From NCBI RefSeq assembly GCF_001894825.1, contig NZ_BCWY01000002.1, forward strand, positions 1 through 64,000: 64,000 bases of DNA. The letters are read 5' to 3'. Positions 34,739 through 46,203 of the stretch are shown here, piece after piece. The position numbers were made by a program, and so were the translations under genes. This DNA comes from Rhodococcus jostii NBRC 16295. GTDB taxonomy: Bacteria; Actinomycetota; Actinomycetes; Mycobacteriales; Mycobacteriaceae. Under the pieces are notes generated by a model that did not search any database, was not told the origin of the DNA, and worked only from the letters and a program-made list of their open reading frames with translations. Every line of letters begins with the position of its first letter. Position 1 is the first letter of the stretch.

Positions 34739-35629
34739 ATGCGCAGCGCGTTGCCCGATCTGAAACTCCTCCAGATCTTCGCGTCCGTCGTCCGCCACCA
34801 GGGGTTCGCGCCGGCACAGCAGGAACTCGGACTGTCGGCGTCGGCGATCAGTACCTACATGAGCCAGCTCGAACGGCACCTCGGCATCGTGCTGTGCCAC
34901 CGCGGCCGCGGCGGGTTCGGCCTCACCAGCAAGGGCGAGCTCTACCACAAGGAATGCTTGCGCATCCTCGGCGAACTCGAGGGTTTCGAACGCTACGGCG
35001 CCGCGTTGCAGGGTGAACTGCGGGGAACGCTCACCATCGGGGTTCTCGATTCCACCGTCACCGACGCCACCCTGCCGCTCGCCGACGTGATCGGGGTCTT
35101 CAGTAAGGACCACCCCGCCGTCTACCTCGACCTGAAGATCCAGACCCCACACGAACTGCAGGTCGGGGTGCTCGACGATCGCATCGACGTCGCGGTCGGT
35201 GCGTTCGCCTCACCGATGAACGGCCTCGTCTCCCAGGCGCTGCACCGCGAGCAGCACTGGCTGTACTGCAGCGACAAGCATCCGCTGTTCGGCCGGAAGC
35301 GGGTGCCGCCCGAAGTCATCACGCAACAGCGGATGGTGACGCGCGGCTACTGGTCCGAGCAGGAACTCGCCCGCCAGGGGTTTCCCCAGCCCTCGGCGAC
35401 GGTGGAGAACATGGAGGCGCAGCTCATTCTCGTGCTGTCCGGCGCGTACATCGGCTACCTGCCCGAGCACTACGCGGAGTACTGGGTCGACCGGAACCGG
35501 CTGCGTCCGATCCTGCCCGCGTCGTTCGGCTATCAGGCACCGTTCTCGCTGATCTACCGGCGTGGTCGGGCCCGCGAACCGATGGTCCTCACGTTCCGCG
35601 AGTTCGTCCGGACCAGCATGGGCAGCTGA
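34739..35629 (+). CDS. LysR-family transcriptional regulator
   Basis: This is a protein of 296 residues. The N-terminal winged helix (LKLLQIFASVVRHQGFAPAQQELGLSASAISTYMSQLERHLG) is followed by a LysR substrate-binding domain. The latter carries LTIGVLDSTVTDATLP, DVAVGAFASP and AYIGYLPEHYAE motifs. CGGAGGAG precedes the ATG. It is divergent from the sodium:solute symporter operon, the classical arrangement for a LysR activator. The 19-base element upstream of it is repeated in front of the class II aldolase at 30665. The effector is probably the transported acid. Confidence 0.92.
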   Translation: MRSALPDLKLLQIFASVVRHQGFAPAQQELGLSASAISTYMSQLERHLGIVLCHRGRGGFGLTSKGELYHKECLRILGELEGFERYGAALQGELRGTLTIGVLDSTVTDATLPLADVIGVFSKDHPAVYLDLKIQTPHELQVGVLDDRIDVAVGAFASPMNGLVSQALHREQHWLYCSDKHPLFGRKRVPPEVITQQRMVTRGYWSEQELARQGFPQPSATVENMEAQLILVLSGAYIGYLPEHYAEYWVDRNRLRPILPASFGYQAPFSLIYRRGRAREPMVLTFREFVRTSMGS

Positions 35630-35638
35630 CTTCGCTGC

Positions 35639-36301
35639 TCAGGCGGTGGGGGAGCCCAGTTCCGCCGACAGTGCACGGCAGCGCTCGGCGAGGACGAGTC
35701 CGTGCTGCGCGCACAGGGCGTCGTCGAGGCGGAAAGTCGGCCCGACGACGCTGAGGGCGCCCACGATCCGTCCCACCGCGTCGTAGATCGGGGCCGCCAC
35801 ACCGGTCGAGTGGTCCTCGATGGTGTCGTGGGCGATCGCGTACCCCTCACTCTGCAGGTCGCCGCGCAGCGCGGCACCGACGGCCGTGCCCACCAGCGGC
35901 ACCGTCTGGCCCACCCAGCCCATGTGCCGAATGGCGTGGGTGCCCTCGATCTGTGCGAGATACAGGGCCGTGCCTTTCGGGCCGTGGGTCGACAGGTAGG
36001 TGGATTCGCGGGTCTCCTCCGCGATCGCGACCATCGCCGGGCGGGCACGGGACAGCAACTGGTTGTCGCTGATCGCCTGGGCACCGATCTGCAGGAGCCG
36101 CGGCCCGGCCCGGTAGACGTTGTCGTCGCCGCGGACGAGGAACTCGCTCTGCTCCATGCTGCGGATGAGGCGCAGCGCCGTGCTCGTCGCGAGACCGGCA
36201 GCCTTGGCCGCGTCGCCCAGGGTCAGCCCGCCCTGCTCGGTGATCGCGCCGAGCAGTTCGAAGGTGCGGCTCGCGCTGCGCGTCACATCTCCGGGGGCCA
36301 T
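35639..36301 (-). CDS. IclR-family transcriptional regulator
   Basis: This is a protein of 220 residues. The N-terminal winged helix (about 8-60: LLGAITEQGGLTLGDAAKAAGLATSTALRLIRSM) and the C-terminal IclR effector domain (TYLSTHGPKGTALYLAQIEGTHAIRHM, VGTAVGAALRG) are complete; the effector domain is slightly short. It is the last gene of an acyl-CoA dehydrogenase/CoA-transferase operon and probably controls it. Candidate sites are the paired TGCCAyyTAGTG boxes at 38681 and 38702. It converges on lysR nine bases away. Confidence 0.9.
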   Translation of the reverse strand: MAPGDVTRSASRTFELLGAITEQGGLTLGDAAKAAGLATSTALRLIRSMEQSEFLVRGDDNVYRAGPRLLQIGAQAISDNQLLSRARPAMVAIAEETRESTYLSTHGPKGTALYLAQIEGTHAIRHMGWVGQTVPLVGTAVGAALRGDLQSEGYAIAHDTIEDHSTGVAAPIYDAVGRIVGALSVVGPTFRLDDALCAQHGLVLAERCRALSAELGSPTA

Positions 36302-36337
36302 GGGTCTCTCCTGACGGTCGCGGGTGTCGGCGTGAAT

Positions 36338-37486
36338 CTACCGTGAGCCGATCTCGGACAGCAGGGGTTGCCGGTGTTCGTCGAGGAGCGGGCTGCGGCG
36401 GACCCCGGGGCGCTCGCTGTCGCCGAACACGACCGGCTGCCGGACGTAGTCGATGGTTCCCGCGACCGGATGATCGAACGACTCCACCAGCCCGCGATGC
36501 CGGCTCTGCTCCGACGACAACGCCTGTTCGACATTCCAGATCTCGGAGCTCGCCAGCCCGGCCGCACCGAGCACGGCGACCACCTCGGCCACCGTCTTGT
36601 CCTTCGCCCAGATCTCGATCTCCGCGCGCATGGCCGGTTCGTGATCGGTGCGGGAGGTGTCGTCGGCGAAACGGTTGTCGCCGAGCAGGTCTGCACGATC
36701 CATGGTGTGCGCCAGCTTCTCGAACCCGGCCTGGCTCGCGACGGCGAGGACGAACAGACCGTCCGACGCCCGGTACGTGTCGAACGGGGTGGAGACGGGA
36801 TGGCGATTGCCCACCCCCACCGGCGTCACCCCGGACGCCTGCAACTGGCTGTGCGCGGTGGGGAGCATCGCCAGCATGCTGTCGAACATGGCGACGTCGA
36901 GATGTTGTCCCACACCCGATTCCCGGATGCCGACCAGCGCGGAGCTGATGCCCCACGCCGCGAACAGTCCGGCAACGAGGTCACCGAACGATTCGCCGAG
37001 CCGGGTCGGCCCGGATTCGGGTGAACCCGTGATGCTCATGATCCCGGACATCGCCTGCACCACGAGGTCGTAAGCGGCCGAACCCGCGAGCGGCCCGTCC
37101 TGCCCGAAACCGGAGATGGACGCGTAGACGAGACGGGGGTTGCGGGCATGCACGGCGTCGTAGTCGATGCCGAGCCGGGTGGTCACGCCGGGCCGGAAGT
37201 TCTCGACCAGAACATCCGCCGTGTCGAGGAGATCGAACAGCACCTGCCGATCCGCCTCGTCCTTGAGGTTCAGTGCCAGCGAGCGCTTTCCGCGGTTGAG
37301 CACGTTGAAGTAGATGCTCTCGCCGTCGCGGAACGGTCCGAGGTGCCGCGAGTCCTCGCCGGCGGCGGGCTCGATCTTGATCACGTCGGCGCCGGCGTCC
37401 GCGAGCAGAGCTGTGCAGTACGGTCCGGCCAGGACGCGGGAGAGATCGACGACGCGGATGCCGTCGAGGGGAGGCAGGGTAGGCAT
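36338..37486 (-). CDS. CaiB/BaiF-type (class III) CoA-transferase
   Basis: This is a protein of 382 residues with typical class III landmarks: DLSRVLAGPYCTALLADAGADVIKIEP at 14-40, NRGKRSLALNLK, VENFRPG and the proposed nucleophile Asp140 in AAYDLVVQA. The C-terminus is family-like (VFGDSERPGVRRSPLLDEH). It transfers CoA between carboxylic acids, activating a substrate without ATP. It follows the acyl-CoA dehydrogenase by 15 bases and precedes the IclR gene, so it likely activates an acid that the dehydrogenase then desaturates. The substrate is unknown; short dicarboxylic or branched acids are common in such pairs. Confidence 0.92.
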   Translation of the reverse strand: MPTLPPLDGIRVVDLSRVLAGPYCTALLADAGADVIKIEPAAGEDSRHLGPFRDGESIYFNVLNRGKRSLALNLKDEADRQVLFDLLDTADVLVENFRPGVTTRLGIDYDAVHARNPRLVYASISGFGQDGPLAGSAAYDLVVQAMSGIMSITGSPESGPTRLGESFGDLVAGLFAAWGISSALVGIRESGVGQHLDVAMFDSMLAMLPTAHSQLQASGVTPVGVGNRHPVSTPFDTYRASDGLFVLAVASQAGFEKLAHTMDRADLLGDNRFADDTSRTDHEPAMRAEIEIWAKDKTVAEVVAVLGAAGLASSEIWNVEQALSSEQSRHRGLVESFDHPVAGTIDYVRQPVVFGDSERPGVRRSPLLDEHRQPLLSEIGSR

Positions 37487-37501
37487 GGCGGTCGGCCCTT
37501 C

Positions 37502-38653
37502 TCAGAAGTCGGTGGAGCGCGGGGAGGGCGCGTTGGACGCGATGGTGAGCAACTGGATCTGCGAGGTTCCCTCGAAGATCCGCAGGATCCGGCAGTCGCG
37601 GTAGAGGCGTTCGATCTCGGATTCGCGCATGAAGCCGGCGCCGCCGTGAATCTGCACCGTCTGGTCGACGATCGAGAAGCAGGCCTCGGTGGCCACGTAC
37701 TTCGACACGGACGCGGCGCGGCGCAGGTCGGCCCCGGCGTCCTTCACGTCCGCCGCCCAGTCCGCGGTGACGCGGGAGGCCACGAGTTGCGCGTCGCACG
37801 CGCCCAGCAGCAGCTGGATCGCCTGGAACTCGGCGATGGGGTGGCCGAACTGCTTGCGCTCCGCCGCGTAGGAGCGGCCCAGTTCCCAAGCACGCAACGC
37901 GATTCCGTTGGCCATCGCGGCCACGTCGATGCGGGCGCGGTTGAGGGCGGTGAGCGCGATGTTGCCGCCGCGACCCTCGGTTCCCACCACGGCGTCGTGG
38001 GGGAGCACCACGTCGTCGAGGTAGACGGTGTAGGTGGGTGCCGACCGGATTCCGAGCTTGTCCTGCGGCTCCGAGTAACTCACGCCCGGTGTGTTCCGGG
38101 GGAGGACGAACGCGGTGATGCCGCGGAAGCCTGCGGACGGATCGGTCTTGGCGAAGAGGACGACCAGATCGGCCTCCTTGGCATTGGAGATGTACGTCTT
38201 CGAGCCGGACAGGTGCCACCCGTCGTCCTCGCGCCGCGCGGTCGTGCGCATGGACGCGATGTCGGAGCCGGCGTCCGGTTCGGTGAGGGCGAACCCGGCG
38301 AGCAGTTCGCCGGAGGCGAGCCGGGGAAGCCAGCGACACTTCTGCTCCTCGGTTCCGCCGACGAGGATCGGCTCGAGCCCCAGGTAGTGCGCGGTGTAGA
38401 TCGAGGCGAGGGCGGCGTCGGTGCGGGCCACCTCCTCGATCGCGATCAGCTGCGTCTTGGTGGACAGGCCCAGTCCGCCGAACTCCTCGGGTACCGAGAT
38501 CCCCATGAGGTCCTGCTCGCCCAGTCGCTTCACCAGCTCCGCCGGGAACTCGCGCGTCTCGTCACGGAACGCCGCGCCGGGATGGATCTCGCGGTTGGCG
38601 AACGCGCGCACCGTGGTGCGGAACTCGGCGGCATCGAGCAGCTGATCGGTCAC
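37502..38653 (-). CDS. Acyl-CoA dehydrogenase, glutaryl-CoA/short-chain type
   Basis: This is a protein of 383 residues. Family segments are FALTEPDAGSDIASMRTTA (FAD/substrate region), YISNAKEADLVVLFAK, RKQFGHPIAEFQAIQ, and the catalytic-base motif FEGTSQIQ with Glu361. It introduces a trans double bond in an acyl-CoA and passes electrons to ETF. The GTG at 38653 is preferred because AGGAG stands six bases before it; an ATG 11 codons upstream lacks a site. Tandem operator-like boxes lie 28-64 bases upstream. It starts the operon with the CoA-transferase and IclR regulator. Confidence 0.92.
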   Translation of the reverse strand: MTDQLLDAAEFRTTVRAFANREIHPGAAFRDETREFPAELVKRLGEQDLMGISVPEEFGGLGLSTKTQLIAIEEVARTDAALASIYTAHYLGLEPILVGGTEEQKCRWLPRLASGELLAGFALTEPDAGSDIASMRTTARREDDGWHLSGSKTYISNAKEADLVVLFAKTDPSAGFRGITAFVLPRNTPGVSYSEPQDKLGIRSAPTYTVYLDDVVLPHDAVVGTEGRGGNIALTALNRARIDVAAMANGIALRAWELGRSYAAERKQFGHPIAEFQAIQLLLGACDAQLVASRVTADWAADVKDAGADLRRAASVSKYVATEACFSIVDQTVQIHGGAGFMRESEIERLYRDCRILRIFEGTSQIQLLTIASNAPSPRSTDF

Positions 38654-38672
38654 GGGAACTCCTGTCGAAAGA

Positions 38673-38717
38673 GGCAATATTGCCATCTAGTGAAATAGCA
38701 ATGCCACTTAGTGGCAT
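38673..38717. promoter_or_regulatory. Tandem TGCCAyyTAGTG boxes upstream of acyl-CoA dehydrogenase
   Basis: There are three dyads in 45 bases. GGCAATATTGCC (38673-38684) is a perfect palindrome. TGCCATCTAGTG (38681-38692) and TGCCACTTAGTG (38702-38713) repeat 21 bases apart, on the same helix face. The second lies in a perfect 8+8 palindrome ATGCCACT-T-AGTGGCAT (38701-38717). The sites sit in the promoter of the dehydrogenase operon, whose last gene is an IclR regulator. They could also affect the divergent gene at 38840. Confidence 0.65.
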
Positions 38718-38839
38718 CTCGACTATGAAGGAGATCGCCGAATTTGTCCAGGAGCGGCCGGGTGTCTACAGCGAAGGAGCGGGTACTCGACTACGGACGG
38801 GCACTCCACATCCCGTCCGGCACGGCAGAGGGCGGCACA

Positions 38840-39211
38840 ATGCGCGTGATCACAGGCGGACTCGTCGCCGCGGGCATCGCTGTCGGCGGCGCACTTGCCG
38901 GCGCGGGCACGGCCGGAGGCGAACCCATCCCGTCCGGCACCTATCAGGGAACGACCACCGCACCCGCAGGTGAGGTGATCTGGAAGGGGAAGACCTTCCA
39001 GGAGGGCACGGTCGTCAACAACTTCGCGTTCGGCCTGACCGGACTCGCGGGCACGACCTCGCAGGACGGGAACGGAAACACCGTCATCGATTACAGCCCA
39101 TCGGGACTGGGGTTCCTGACCGACAGGATTTCCCCCAACGCAGACGGGACCTACAGCGGGGCCGTGTACGTCAACGGCAACCAGGTGGGAAGTTTCGGCC
39201 TGTCGAGGTAG
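38840..39211 (+). CDS. Small secreted protein of unknown function
   Basis: This is a protein of 123 residues. The N-terminus (MRVITGGLVAAGIAVGGALAGAGTAGG) is a signal peptide with a cleavage region near AGTAGGEP. The mature part is rich in Gly, Thr and Asn, lacks cysteines and ends in QVGSFGLSR; a beta-rich fold is likely. It is not recognised as a known family. The ATG at 38840 was chosen because the signal peptide begins there and GAGGG lies before it; an in-frame ATG at 38744 would add 32 residues that spoil it. It is transcribed alone, ending at a strong hairpin. Confidence 0.72.
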   Translation: MRVITGGLVAAGIAVGGALAGAGTAGGEPIPSGTYQGTTTAPAGEVIWKGKTFQEGTVVNNFAFGLTGLAGTTSQDGNGNTVIDYSPSGLGFLTDRISPNADGTYSGAVYVNGNQVGSFGLSR

Positions 39212-39234
39212 TTCCGAGCAGGCCTACTACGACA

Positions 39235-39265
39235 ACGAGGCCGCACCCCTCGGGTGCGACCTCGT
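39235..39265. terminator. Strong bidirectional hairpin between convergent genes
   Basis: The arms ACGAGGCCGCACCC (39235-39248) and GGGTGCGACCTCGT (39252-39265) pair at 13 of 14 positions around a 3-base loop. It lies between the ends of the secreted-protein gene (39211) and the cold-shock gene (39291), so it can serve both. Confidence 0.75.
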
Positions 39266-39290
39266 CGTCACAGTGTCATCGGGGCGTCGG

Positions 39291-39494
39291 TCAGACGGCC
39301 CGGACATTCTGGGCCTGCGGGCCCTTCTGGCCCTGTCCGACCTCGAACTCCACCCGCTGGTTCTCCTCCAGCGACTTGTAGCCGCTGCCCGAGATCTCGG
39401 AGTAATGAACGAACACGTCCGCGCTGCCGTCGTCCGGCGCTATGAACCCGAAGCCCTTCTCACTGTTGAACCACTTCACAACACCCTGCGCCAT
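39291..39494 (-). CDS. cspA: Cold-shock protein CspA family
   Basis: This is a protein of 67 residues, the standard size. It has a single OB-fold with RNP1 KGFGFI and RNP2 VFVHY for binding single-stranded nucleic acid. It acts as an RNA chaperone; whether it is cold-induced or constitutive cannot be told from the sequence. GGGAG precedes the ATG at 39494; a GTG three codons upstream is less likely. It is monocistronic, with a strong hairpin after it. Confidence 0.96.
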   Translation of the reverse strand: MAQGVVKWFNSEKGFGFIAPDDGSADVFVHYSEISGSGYKSLEENQRVEFEVGQGQKGPQAQNVRAV

Positions 39495-39720
39495 ACCGTT
39501 CACTCCCTGCAGTTGCCGCCCGGGACCTCACATCGAGATCCCGTTCGCGTGGATATCATCCTCGCATCCTGGCGCGCGTGCTTCCAGTGCAACGCCCACG
39601 ATTCCTGCGGATATCGGTCGTCGGGCCCGGTCTGTGGAGGAAATTTCCCCCACGACCGATGATTCTGCCCGTCGACGGCGGTCCTACGTTCGACCCGACA
39701 TCACAGCCCGAGGAGACCCG

Positions 39721-40554
39721 ATGAACCCGATATCGACCGCCACCGCCAACACAGGAACCCTGCAGGTCCCCGGTGCGAGCCTGTACTACGAGGTTCGCGG
39801 CGCAGGCCCCCTCGTGGTGCTCGTGGGCGCCCCGATGGACGCAGATTCCTTCGCAGCGGCGGCCGATCTGCTCGCCTCCGACTACACGGTGGTCACCACG
39901 GATCCCCGGGGCATCCACCGCAGCCCGGTCGACGACCGCGAGCGGGATTCGACCCCCGAGATGCGCGCCGACGACCTCGCCCGCATCCTGACGCACCTCG
40001 ACGCCGGACCGGCCGCCGTCTTCGGCTCCAGCGGCGGCGCCGTCAGCGCGCTCGCACTCGTGCAGGCGCATCCCGAACTCGTGCACACCGTGGTCGCGCA
40101 CGAACCGCCGCTGGACGAGTTGCTCGACGACCGTGAGGAACTGCGGGTGAAGACCGACGACATCATCGACGCGCACCTCTCCGGCGACGTCGTAGGGGCG
40201 TGGAGGAAGTTTCTCGCCCTGGCGAACATTCACCTGCCCGAAGAGGTGTTTCAGCAGATGTTCGCGGGCGAGCGTGATGCGCAGACGGAGGCGGACGAGT
40301 ACTTCCAGCATGCGCACATGCTGCGCCCGACCACCCGCTGGTGCCCGGACGTCGCCGCCCTGCGCTCGGTGACGACCCGTGTGCTGGTCGGCCTCGGTGA
40401 GGAATCGGACGGCCAGCTCTGCGACCGCACCTCACGGGCGCTCGCCGCGGAACTCGGCATCGAACCCACCCTGTTCCCCGGCGGACACATCGGTTTCGCC
40501 GAGGATCCGGCCTCGTTCGCCCCTCGTCTGCGCGCCGTGCTGCGGGAGGGCTGA
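39721..40554 (+). CDS. Alpha/beta hydrolase
   Basis: This is a protein of 277 residues with the alpha/beta-hydrolase pattern. The oxyanion region is VVLVGAPMDADSF, the nucleophile elbow is FGSSGGAVSALA, and the catalytic histidine lies in PGGHIGFAEDP. There is no signal peptide. The expected reaction is hydrolysis of an ester, lactone or C-C bond, or another alpha/beta-hydrolase reaction; the nucleophile is Ser. CCGAGGAG precedes the ATG at 39721, and the upstream part of the frame is not coding. It is transcribed alone and converges on hutG; no link with histidine metabolism is evident. Confidence 0.87.
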   Translation: MNPISTATANTGTLQVPGASLYYEVRGAGPLVVLVGAPMDADSFAAAADLLASDYTVVTTDPRGIHRSPVDDRERDSTPEMRADDLARILTHLDAGPAAVFGSSGGAVSALALVQAHPELVHTVVAHEPPLDELLDDREELRVKTDDIIDAHLSGDVVGAWRKFLALANIHLPEEVFQQMFAGERDAQTEADEYFQHAHMLRPTTRWCPDVAALRSVTTRVLVGLGEESDGQLCDRTSRALAAELGIEPTLFPGGHIGFAEDPASFAPRLRAVLREG

Positions 40555-40574
40555 GCGGACGGTCGTGGGCGACC

Positions 40575-41537
40575 TCAGCGGACGATCGGAACCCGCTTCG
40601 TGACGATCCGATGGATCAACCGGGCGGCGGTGCGGGCGGTGCGGTTGTCGACGTCGAACGACGGATTGAGTTCGGCCACATCGCACACGGCGAGCTTGCC
40701 GCTGGCGGCGACGGCGTCGCACACGAATTGGATCGTCTCCGCAGGCACGCCGAACGCGGCCGGGGCGCTCACTCCCGGCGCAACCGCGGCGGGAAGGACG
40801 TCCAGGTCGATGGTGAGGTAGACCAGATCGACGTCCGAGAGGAACTCGCTGACGAAGACGGCCACGCGGTGCCGGTCGGAGACCGAGCAGTCGTCGTCCA
40901 GGAGATACCGCACGTCGTACCCGCGTGCGGTGTCGAACAGCGCGGTGGTGTTGCTCGGCTGGCTGATGCCGAGCACGGAGTACTGCAGGGCGGTGCCCGC
41001 CGCATGCTCTTGTTCGAGGATCTGCCGAAAGGGAGTGCCCGAACTCGGAACCGGATCGGACCGCAGGTCGAAGTGGGCGTCCAGGTTCAGGATCCCGATC
41101 CGCCGCGTGGGTGTGCGGACGGCCGACTGCGCCAGTCCGAGATAGGTTCCGAAGGCAACCTCGTGGCCGCCGCCGAGGACCACCGGGAACTGGCCCGCGT
41201 CGAGGGTGGCGGCAACCACGGAGCCGAGTGCCATCTGCCCCGCTTCGAGACGGTTGTCGGTGACCGCGACGGTGCCGGCGTCGTACGCGCGGAGCGGTTC
41301 GGCCAGTGCCATCGAGGACAGCGCGGCCCGCAACGCGTCCGGACCGCGGGCCGCTCCGCGGCGTCCCTTGTTCCGCTCCACGCCCTCGTCGCTCGCGAAG
41401 CCGACGAACACGCAGGCGCCGGGCTCGGAGTCGTCGTGAAGCGGCGTCACCGCCTGGTGCCAGCGGAGGTGGTGAGTCGACGTGCCGTCCTCCCTGCCGA
41501 TCCAGGGGGGTGGGGGAATCAGCAGGTTCTCCATCAT
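40575..41537 (-). CDS. hutG: Formimidoylglutamase HutG (ureohydrolase family)
   Basis: This is a protein of 320 residues of the arginase/agmatinase fold. The binuclear manganese ligands are visible: His125 (GGGHE), Asp153/His155/Asp157 (NLDAHFD) and Asp244/Asp246 (TIDLD). It should hydrolyse N-formimidoyl-L-glutamate to L-glutamate and formamide, the last step of histidine degradation. The ATG at 41537 overlaps the hutI stop by four bases (ATGA). It is the final gene of the permease-hutU-hutI-hutG operon. Confidence 0.93.
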   Translation of the reverse strand: MMENLLIPPPPWIGREDGTSTHHLRWHQAVTPLHDDSEPGACVFVGFASDEGVERNKGRRGAARGPDALRAALSSMALAEPLRAYDAGTVAVTDNRLEAGQMALGSVVAATLDAGQFPVVLGGGHEVAFGTYLGLAQSAVRTPTRRIGILNLDAHFDLRSDPVPSSGTPFRQILEQEHAAGTALQYSVLGISQPSNTTALFDTARGYDVRYLLDDDCSVSDRHRVAVFVSEFLSDVDLVYLTIDLDVLPAAVAPGVSAPAAFGVPAETIQFVCDAVAASGKLAVCDVAELNPSFDVDNRTARTAARLIHRIVTKRVPIVR

Positions 41538-42757
41538 CGCAGGGCCCTTTCCTTCTCGTGGATGGTGCGCGCGGACCAAGCGAGTTCGCCTCCGCGCCAC
41601 ACATCGCTGACCAGGGGGACGCCGGGTCGGTAGGCCAAGTGTAGGTAGGACGGCGCGTCGAGGGCGAGGACATCGGCCCGCGCGCCGGGACGGAGGACGC
41701 CGATGTCCTCGCGTTGCAGCGCGCGGGCGCCGCCAGCCGTTGCCGCCCAGATCGCCTCGTCGGGCGTCATGTGCATGTCGCGCACCGCGATCGCGATACA
41801 GAACGGCAGGCTGGTGGTGTAGCTGGTGCCGGGGTTGCAGTCTGCCCCCAGCGCCACCGTGACCCCTGCGTCGAGCAGGGCGCGGGCGTCCGGGTACTTG
41901 TTCCGGGTGGAGAAGTCCGCACCCGGCAGCAGGGTGGCGACGGTCGAACTCTGTGCCAGCGCGTCGATGTCGGCCTGCGTGGTGTAGCAGACGTGGTCGA
42001 CGGACGCGGCCCCCAGCTCGACAGCGAGCTGGACGCCGGGACCTTCGCGGAGCTGGTTGCCGTGGACTCGGGGGATCAGCCCCTTCGCCATCCCGGCGGT
42101 GAGAACGGCGTGCGCCTGGTCGCGGTCGAACGCACCGGTCTCGCAGAACACGTCGATCCACTTCGCCTGCGGTGCACACGCATCGATCATCTCCGCGCAC
42201 ACCATCGCGACGTAGTCGTCGGCCCGGCCCGCGTACTCCGGCGGCGGAACGTGCGCGGCGAGCAGCGTCACCTCGTCGGTGAGAGACGCCGCGATCCTCG
42301 TGCTGCGCAGTTCGTGTTCGACCGACTGCCCGTATCCGGTCTTGCATTCCACGGTGGTGCTGCCCGACCGCAGGGATTCGTCGAGCAGCCGCCGCGTATT
42401 CGACTGCAACTGTTCGTCGGTCGCGTTGCGGGTGGCCTCGATCGTGTTGCGGATACCACCGGCCGCGTACGGCTGCCCTGCCATCCGAGCCGCGAATTCC
42501 TCCGCCCGTTCCCCGCCGAACACGAGGTGCGAGTGGCTCTCCACGAAGCCCGGCAGCACCGCCCGGCCGTCGAGATCGTGCCCGAAGTCCGCGGCCGGTA
42601 CCGAGTCGGCGCGGCCGACCCAGGCCACCACGCCGCCGTCGAAGACGACGGCGGCGTCGCGGATCAGCCCGAGCGGACCTTCCCCCACTGTCGGGTCGTT
42701 GGTCACCAGGGTGCCGATGCCGGTCAGCGCTGTGGAGCGGGAGGTGTTCGCTGTCAC
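41534..42757 (-). CDS. hutI: Imidazolonepropionase HutI
   Basis: This is a protein of 407 residues of the amidohydrolase superfamily. The metal-binding HxH is His75/His77 in [11 protein letters not shown]; later metal-site segments include [25 protein letters not shown] and [15 protein letters not shown]. It opens the imidazolone ring of 4-imidazolone-5-propanoate to give N-formimidoyl-glutamate. The start is a GTG at 42757 with GGAAGG upstream; the longer frame overlaps hutU and is rejected. It is flanked by hutU and hutG in the catabolic order. Confidence 0.95.
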   Translation of the reverse strand: MTANTSRSTALTGIGTLVTNDPTVGEGPLGLIRDAAVVFDGGVVAWVGRADSVPAADFGHDLDGRAVLPGFVESHSHLVFGGERAEEFAARMAGQPYAAGGIRNTIEATRNATDEQLQSNTRRLLDESLRSGSTTVECKTGYGQSVEHELRSTRIAASLTDEVTLLAAHVPPPEYAGRADDYVAMVCAEMIDACAPQAKWIDVFCETGAFDRDQAHAVLTAGMAKGLIPRVHGNQLREGPGVQLAVELGAASVDHVCYTTQADIDALAQSSTVATLLPGADFSTRNKYPDARALLDAGVTVALGADCNPGTSYTTSLPFCIAIAVRDMHMTPDEAIWAATAGGARALQREDIGVLRPGARADVLALDAPSYLHLAYRPGVPLVSDVWRGGELAWSARTIHEKERALR

Positions 42758-42804
42758 TGCTGTTCCTTCCAGTGGTTCGAAAATGCGGTCGCTCGGGCCT
42801 GCGG

Positions 42805-44481
<1,677 letters not shown>

Positions 44482-44540
44482 GTCGTGTACTCCTTGATGG
44501 TCGAACGAGAGAGAGGGAAGAGTCTGGGGGTCAGCGTGAT

Positions 44541-45977
44541 TCACAGGCGCGAATCCGCCATGGCGGTGTGCGCGGGATAGATCATGGCCGGAGGCGGGTT
44601 GCTGTTGCGCCGCGCGAGCGGGTAGTAGATGGCGCCGGTGAAGACGATGCCGACGATCCACGAGATGTCCGCGCCGCCCAGCATGTCCGTGACCGGTCCC
44701 GTGTAGAGCTTCTGGGCGAGGAACGGGATCTGCGCGAGAACACCGACGGTGTAACAGATCATCGCCGTCTTGTTCCAGCGACCGTAGCGGGCCTCCGGGT
44801 CGTACAGCGCCGGGATGTCCACGCGCTCCTTGGAGATGAGGTAGTAGTCGATCAGGTTGATGGCACTCCACGGGGTGAACACCATCAGCAGCACGAGGAC
44901 GAAGTTCTTGAAATTGTTGAGGAAGTCGGCGCTGGCGCCGATCGCGATCAGCATCGACACGGCGACGAACCCGATGATGTACAGGGTGCGGGCCCGCGAC
45001 GAGATGCGGGACTGCCCGTTGAACGCCGTCACCGTGGTGAGGATCGACATGAATCCGCCGTAGGCGTTGAGGCAGTTGATCGTGAGCTTCCCGACCAGGA
45101 TCACCAGGTAGATCATCAGGGCGATCACCGCCGGTCCGGCGAGGCCGCCGATCCACCCGACCTGGTCGCTGAGGAACGCGTCGCCGGCGACGGCGGCGAC
45201 GAGTGCACCGAAGGTCATCGACCACTGCGAGCCGATCACGCTGCCCGCGAACGTCGACCAGAAGGTCGTCCGCTCGCTCGTCGAGCGCGGCAGGTAGCGG
45301 GAGTAGTCCGCGACGTACGGGCCGAACGTGAGCTGCCAGCCGGCACCGAGCGAGATCGCGAGGAGGAACGTGACGATGTCGAAGCCCTTGATTCCGACGA
45401 ACGAGGCCACGTCGTACTCGGCGAACAACCGGATCGCGAGGTAGGTGAAGCCGAGGATGCCGACGACGGTCGCGATCTTGCCGACGACGTGGATCAGCTT
45501 GTATCCCGTCACCGCGACGAATGCGGTCATCGCGCCGAAGATCAGGATTCCGACGGTCGGGTTGTCGATGTGGAGGATCTCGTTCACGGCCTGACCTGCG
45601 AGTACGCTGCCGGTCGCGGCGAACCCGAGGTACATCAGGACGACGAGAACCAACGGGAGCACGGCACCCAGAACACCGAACTGCGCTCGGCTCGAAATCA
45701 TCTGCGGCAGTCCGAGGCGAGGTCCCTGAGCGGAGTGCAGCGCCATCACGGCGCCGCCGAAGAGATTGCCGATCAGCAGGCCCACGATGGCCCACAGCGC
45801 GTCGGCGCCGAAGACGACCGCGAGGGCGCCGTCGACGATCGCGGTGATCTGCATGTTGGCGCCGAACCAGAGCGTGAACTGGCTGCGCGGAGATCCGTGG
45901 CGCTCGTCGTCCGGGACGACGTCGATGGTGCGTCGTTCCGGCGCGAGGCTGATCTCGGGAGGTCCCTCGTGTGTCAT
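44541..45977 (-). CDS. NCS1-family permease of the hut operon
   Basis: This is a protein of 478 residues with about 12 membrane helices. It has the NCS1/cytosine-purine permease pattern ([55 protein letters not shown]). As the first gene of the hut operon it probably imports histidine, urocanate or a related imidazole. The permease subgroup at hut loci is sometimes called HutT-like; that is from memory. It is divergent from the NAD-glutamate dehydrogenase gene, and the promoter contains a TTGACA box and paired TGTATAG motifs. Confidence 0.88.
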   Translation of the reverse strand: MTHEGPPEISLAPERRTIDVVPDDERHGSPRSQFTLWFGANMQITAIVDGALAVVFGADALWAIVGLLIGNLFGGAVMALHSAQGPRLGLPQMISSRAQFGVLGAVLPLVLVVLMYLGFAATGSVLAGQAVNEILHIDNPTVGILIFGAMTAFVAVTGYKLIHVVGKIATVVGILGFTYLAIRLFAEYDVASFVGIKGFDIVTFLLAISLGAGWQLTFGPYVADYSRYLPRSTSERTTFWSTFAGSVIGSQWSMTFGALVAAVAGDAFLSDQVGWIGGLAGPAVIALMIYLVILVGKLTINCLNAYGGFMSILTTVTAFNGQSRISSRARTLYIIGFVAVSMLIAIGASADFLNNFKNFVLVLLMVFTPWSAINLIDYYLISKERVDIPALYDPEARYGRWNKTAMICYTVGVLAQIPFLAQKLYTGPVTDMLGGADISWIVGIVFTGAIYYPLARRNSNPPPAMIYPAHTAMADSRL

Positions 45978-46084
45978 AGGCCTGATGTCTCTCTGTGACG
46001 AGTCCGGCAGCTGGTCGGTCCCGGGTGCTCTGTCCCATGTCCTGAATCCAGTGTGCTCTGACTCACGTTTTTTATCGCCTTAGA

Positions 46085-46116
46085 TGTATAGTCCTGTATA
46101 GACAACCCCCTGTCAA
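46085..46116 (-). promoter_or_regulatory. hut operon promoter with probable HutC operator
   Basis: On the minus strand a perfect -35 TTGACA lies at 46116-46111. Just downstream two TGTATAG copies (plus-strand reading, 46085-46091 and 46095-46101) occur exactly ten bases apart. The second extends to TGTATAGACA, which has dyad symmetry. HutC operators in other bacteria also have TGTA/TACA half sites. No clean -10 is visible. The region separates the hut permease from the glutamate dehydrogenase gene, so one repressor could act on both. Confidence 0.5.
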
Positions 46117-46203
46117 GCGTTCTCCACGGACCCAGCCGAGAGGCGTGCCGGCCCGCCACTGCACCAGTCGGGAGTGTCGATGCTTCCGACGGAAGGTACT
46201 GAC

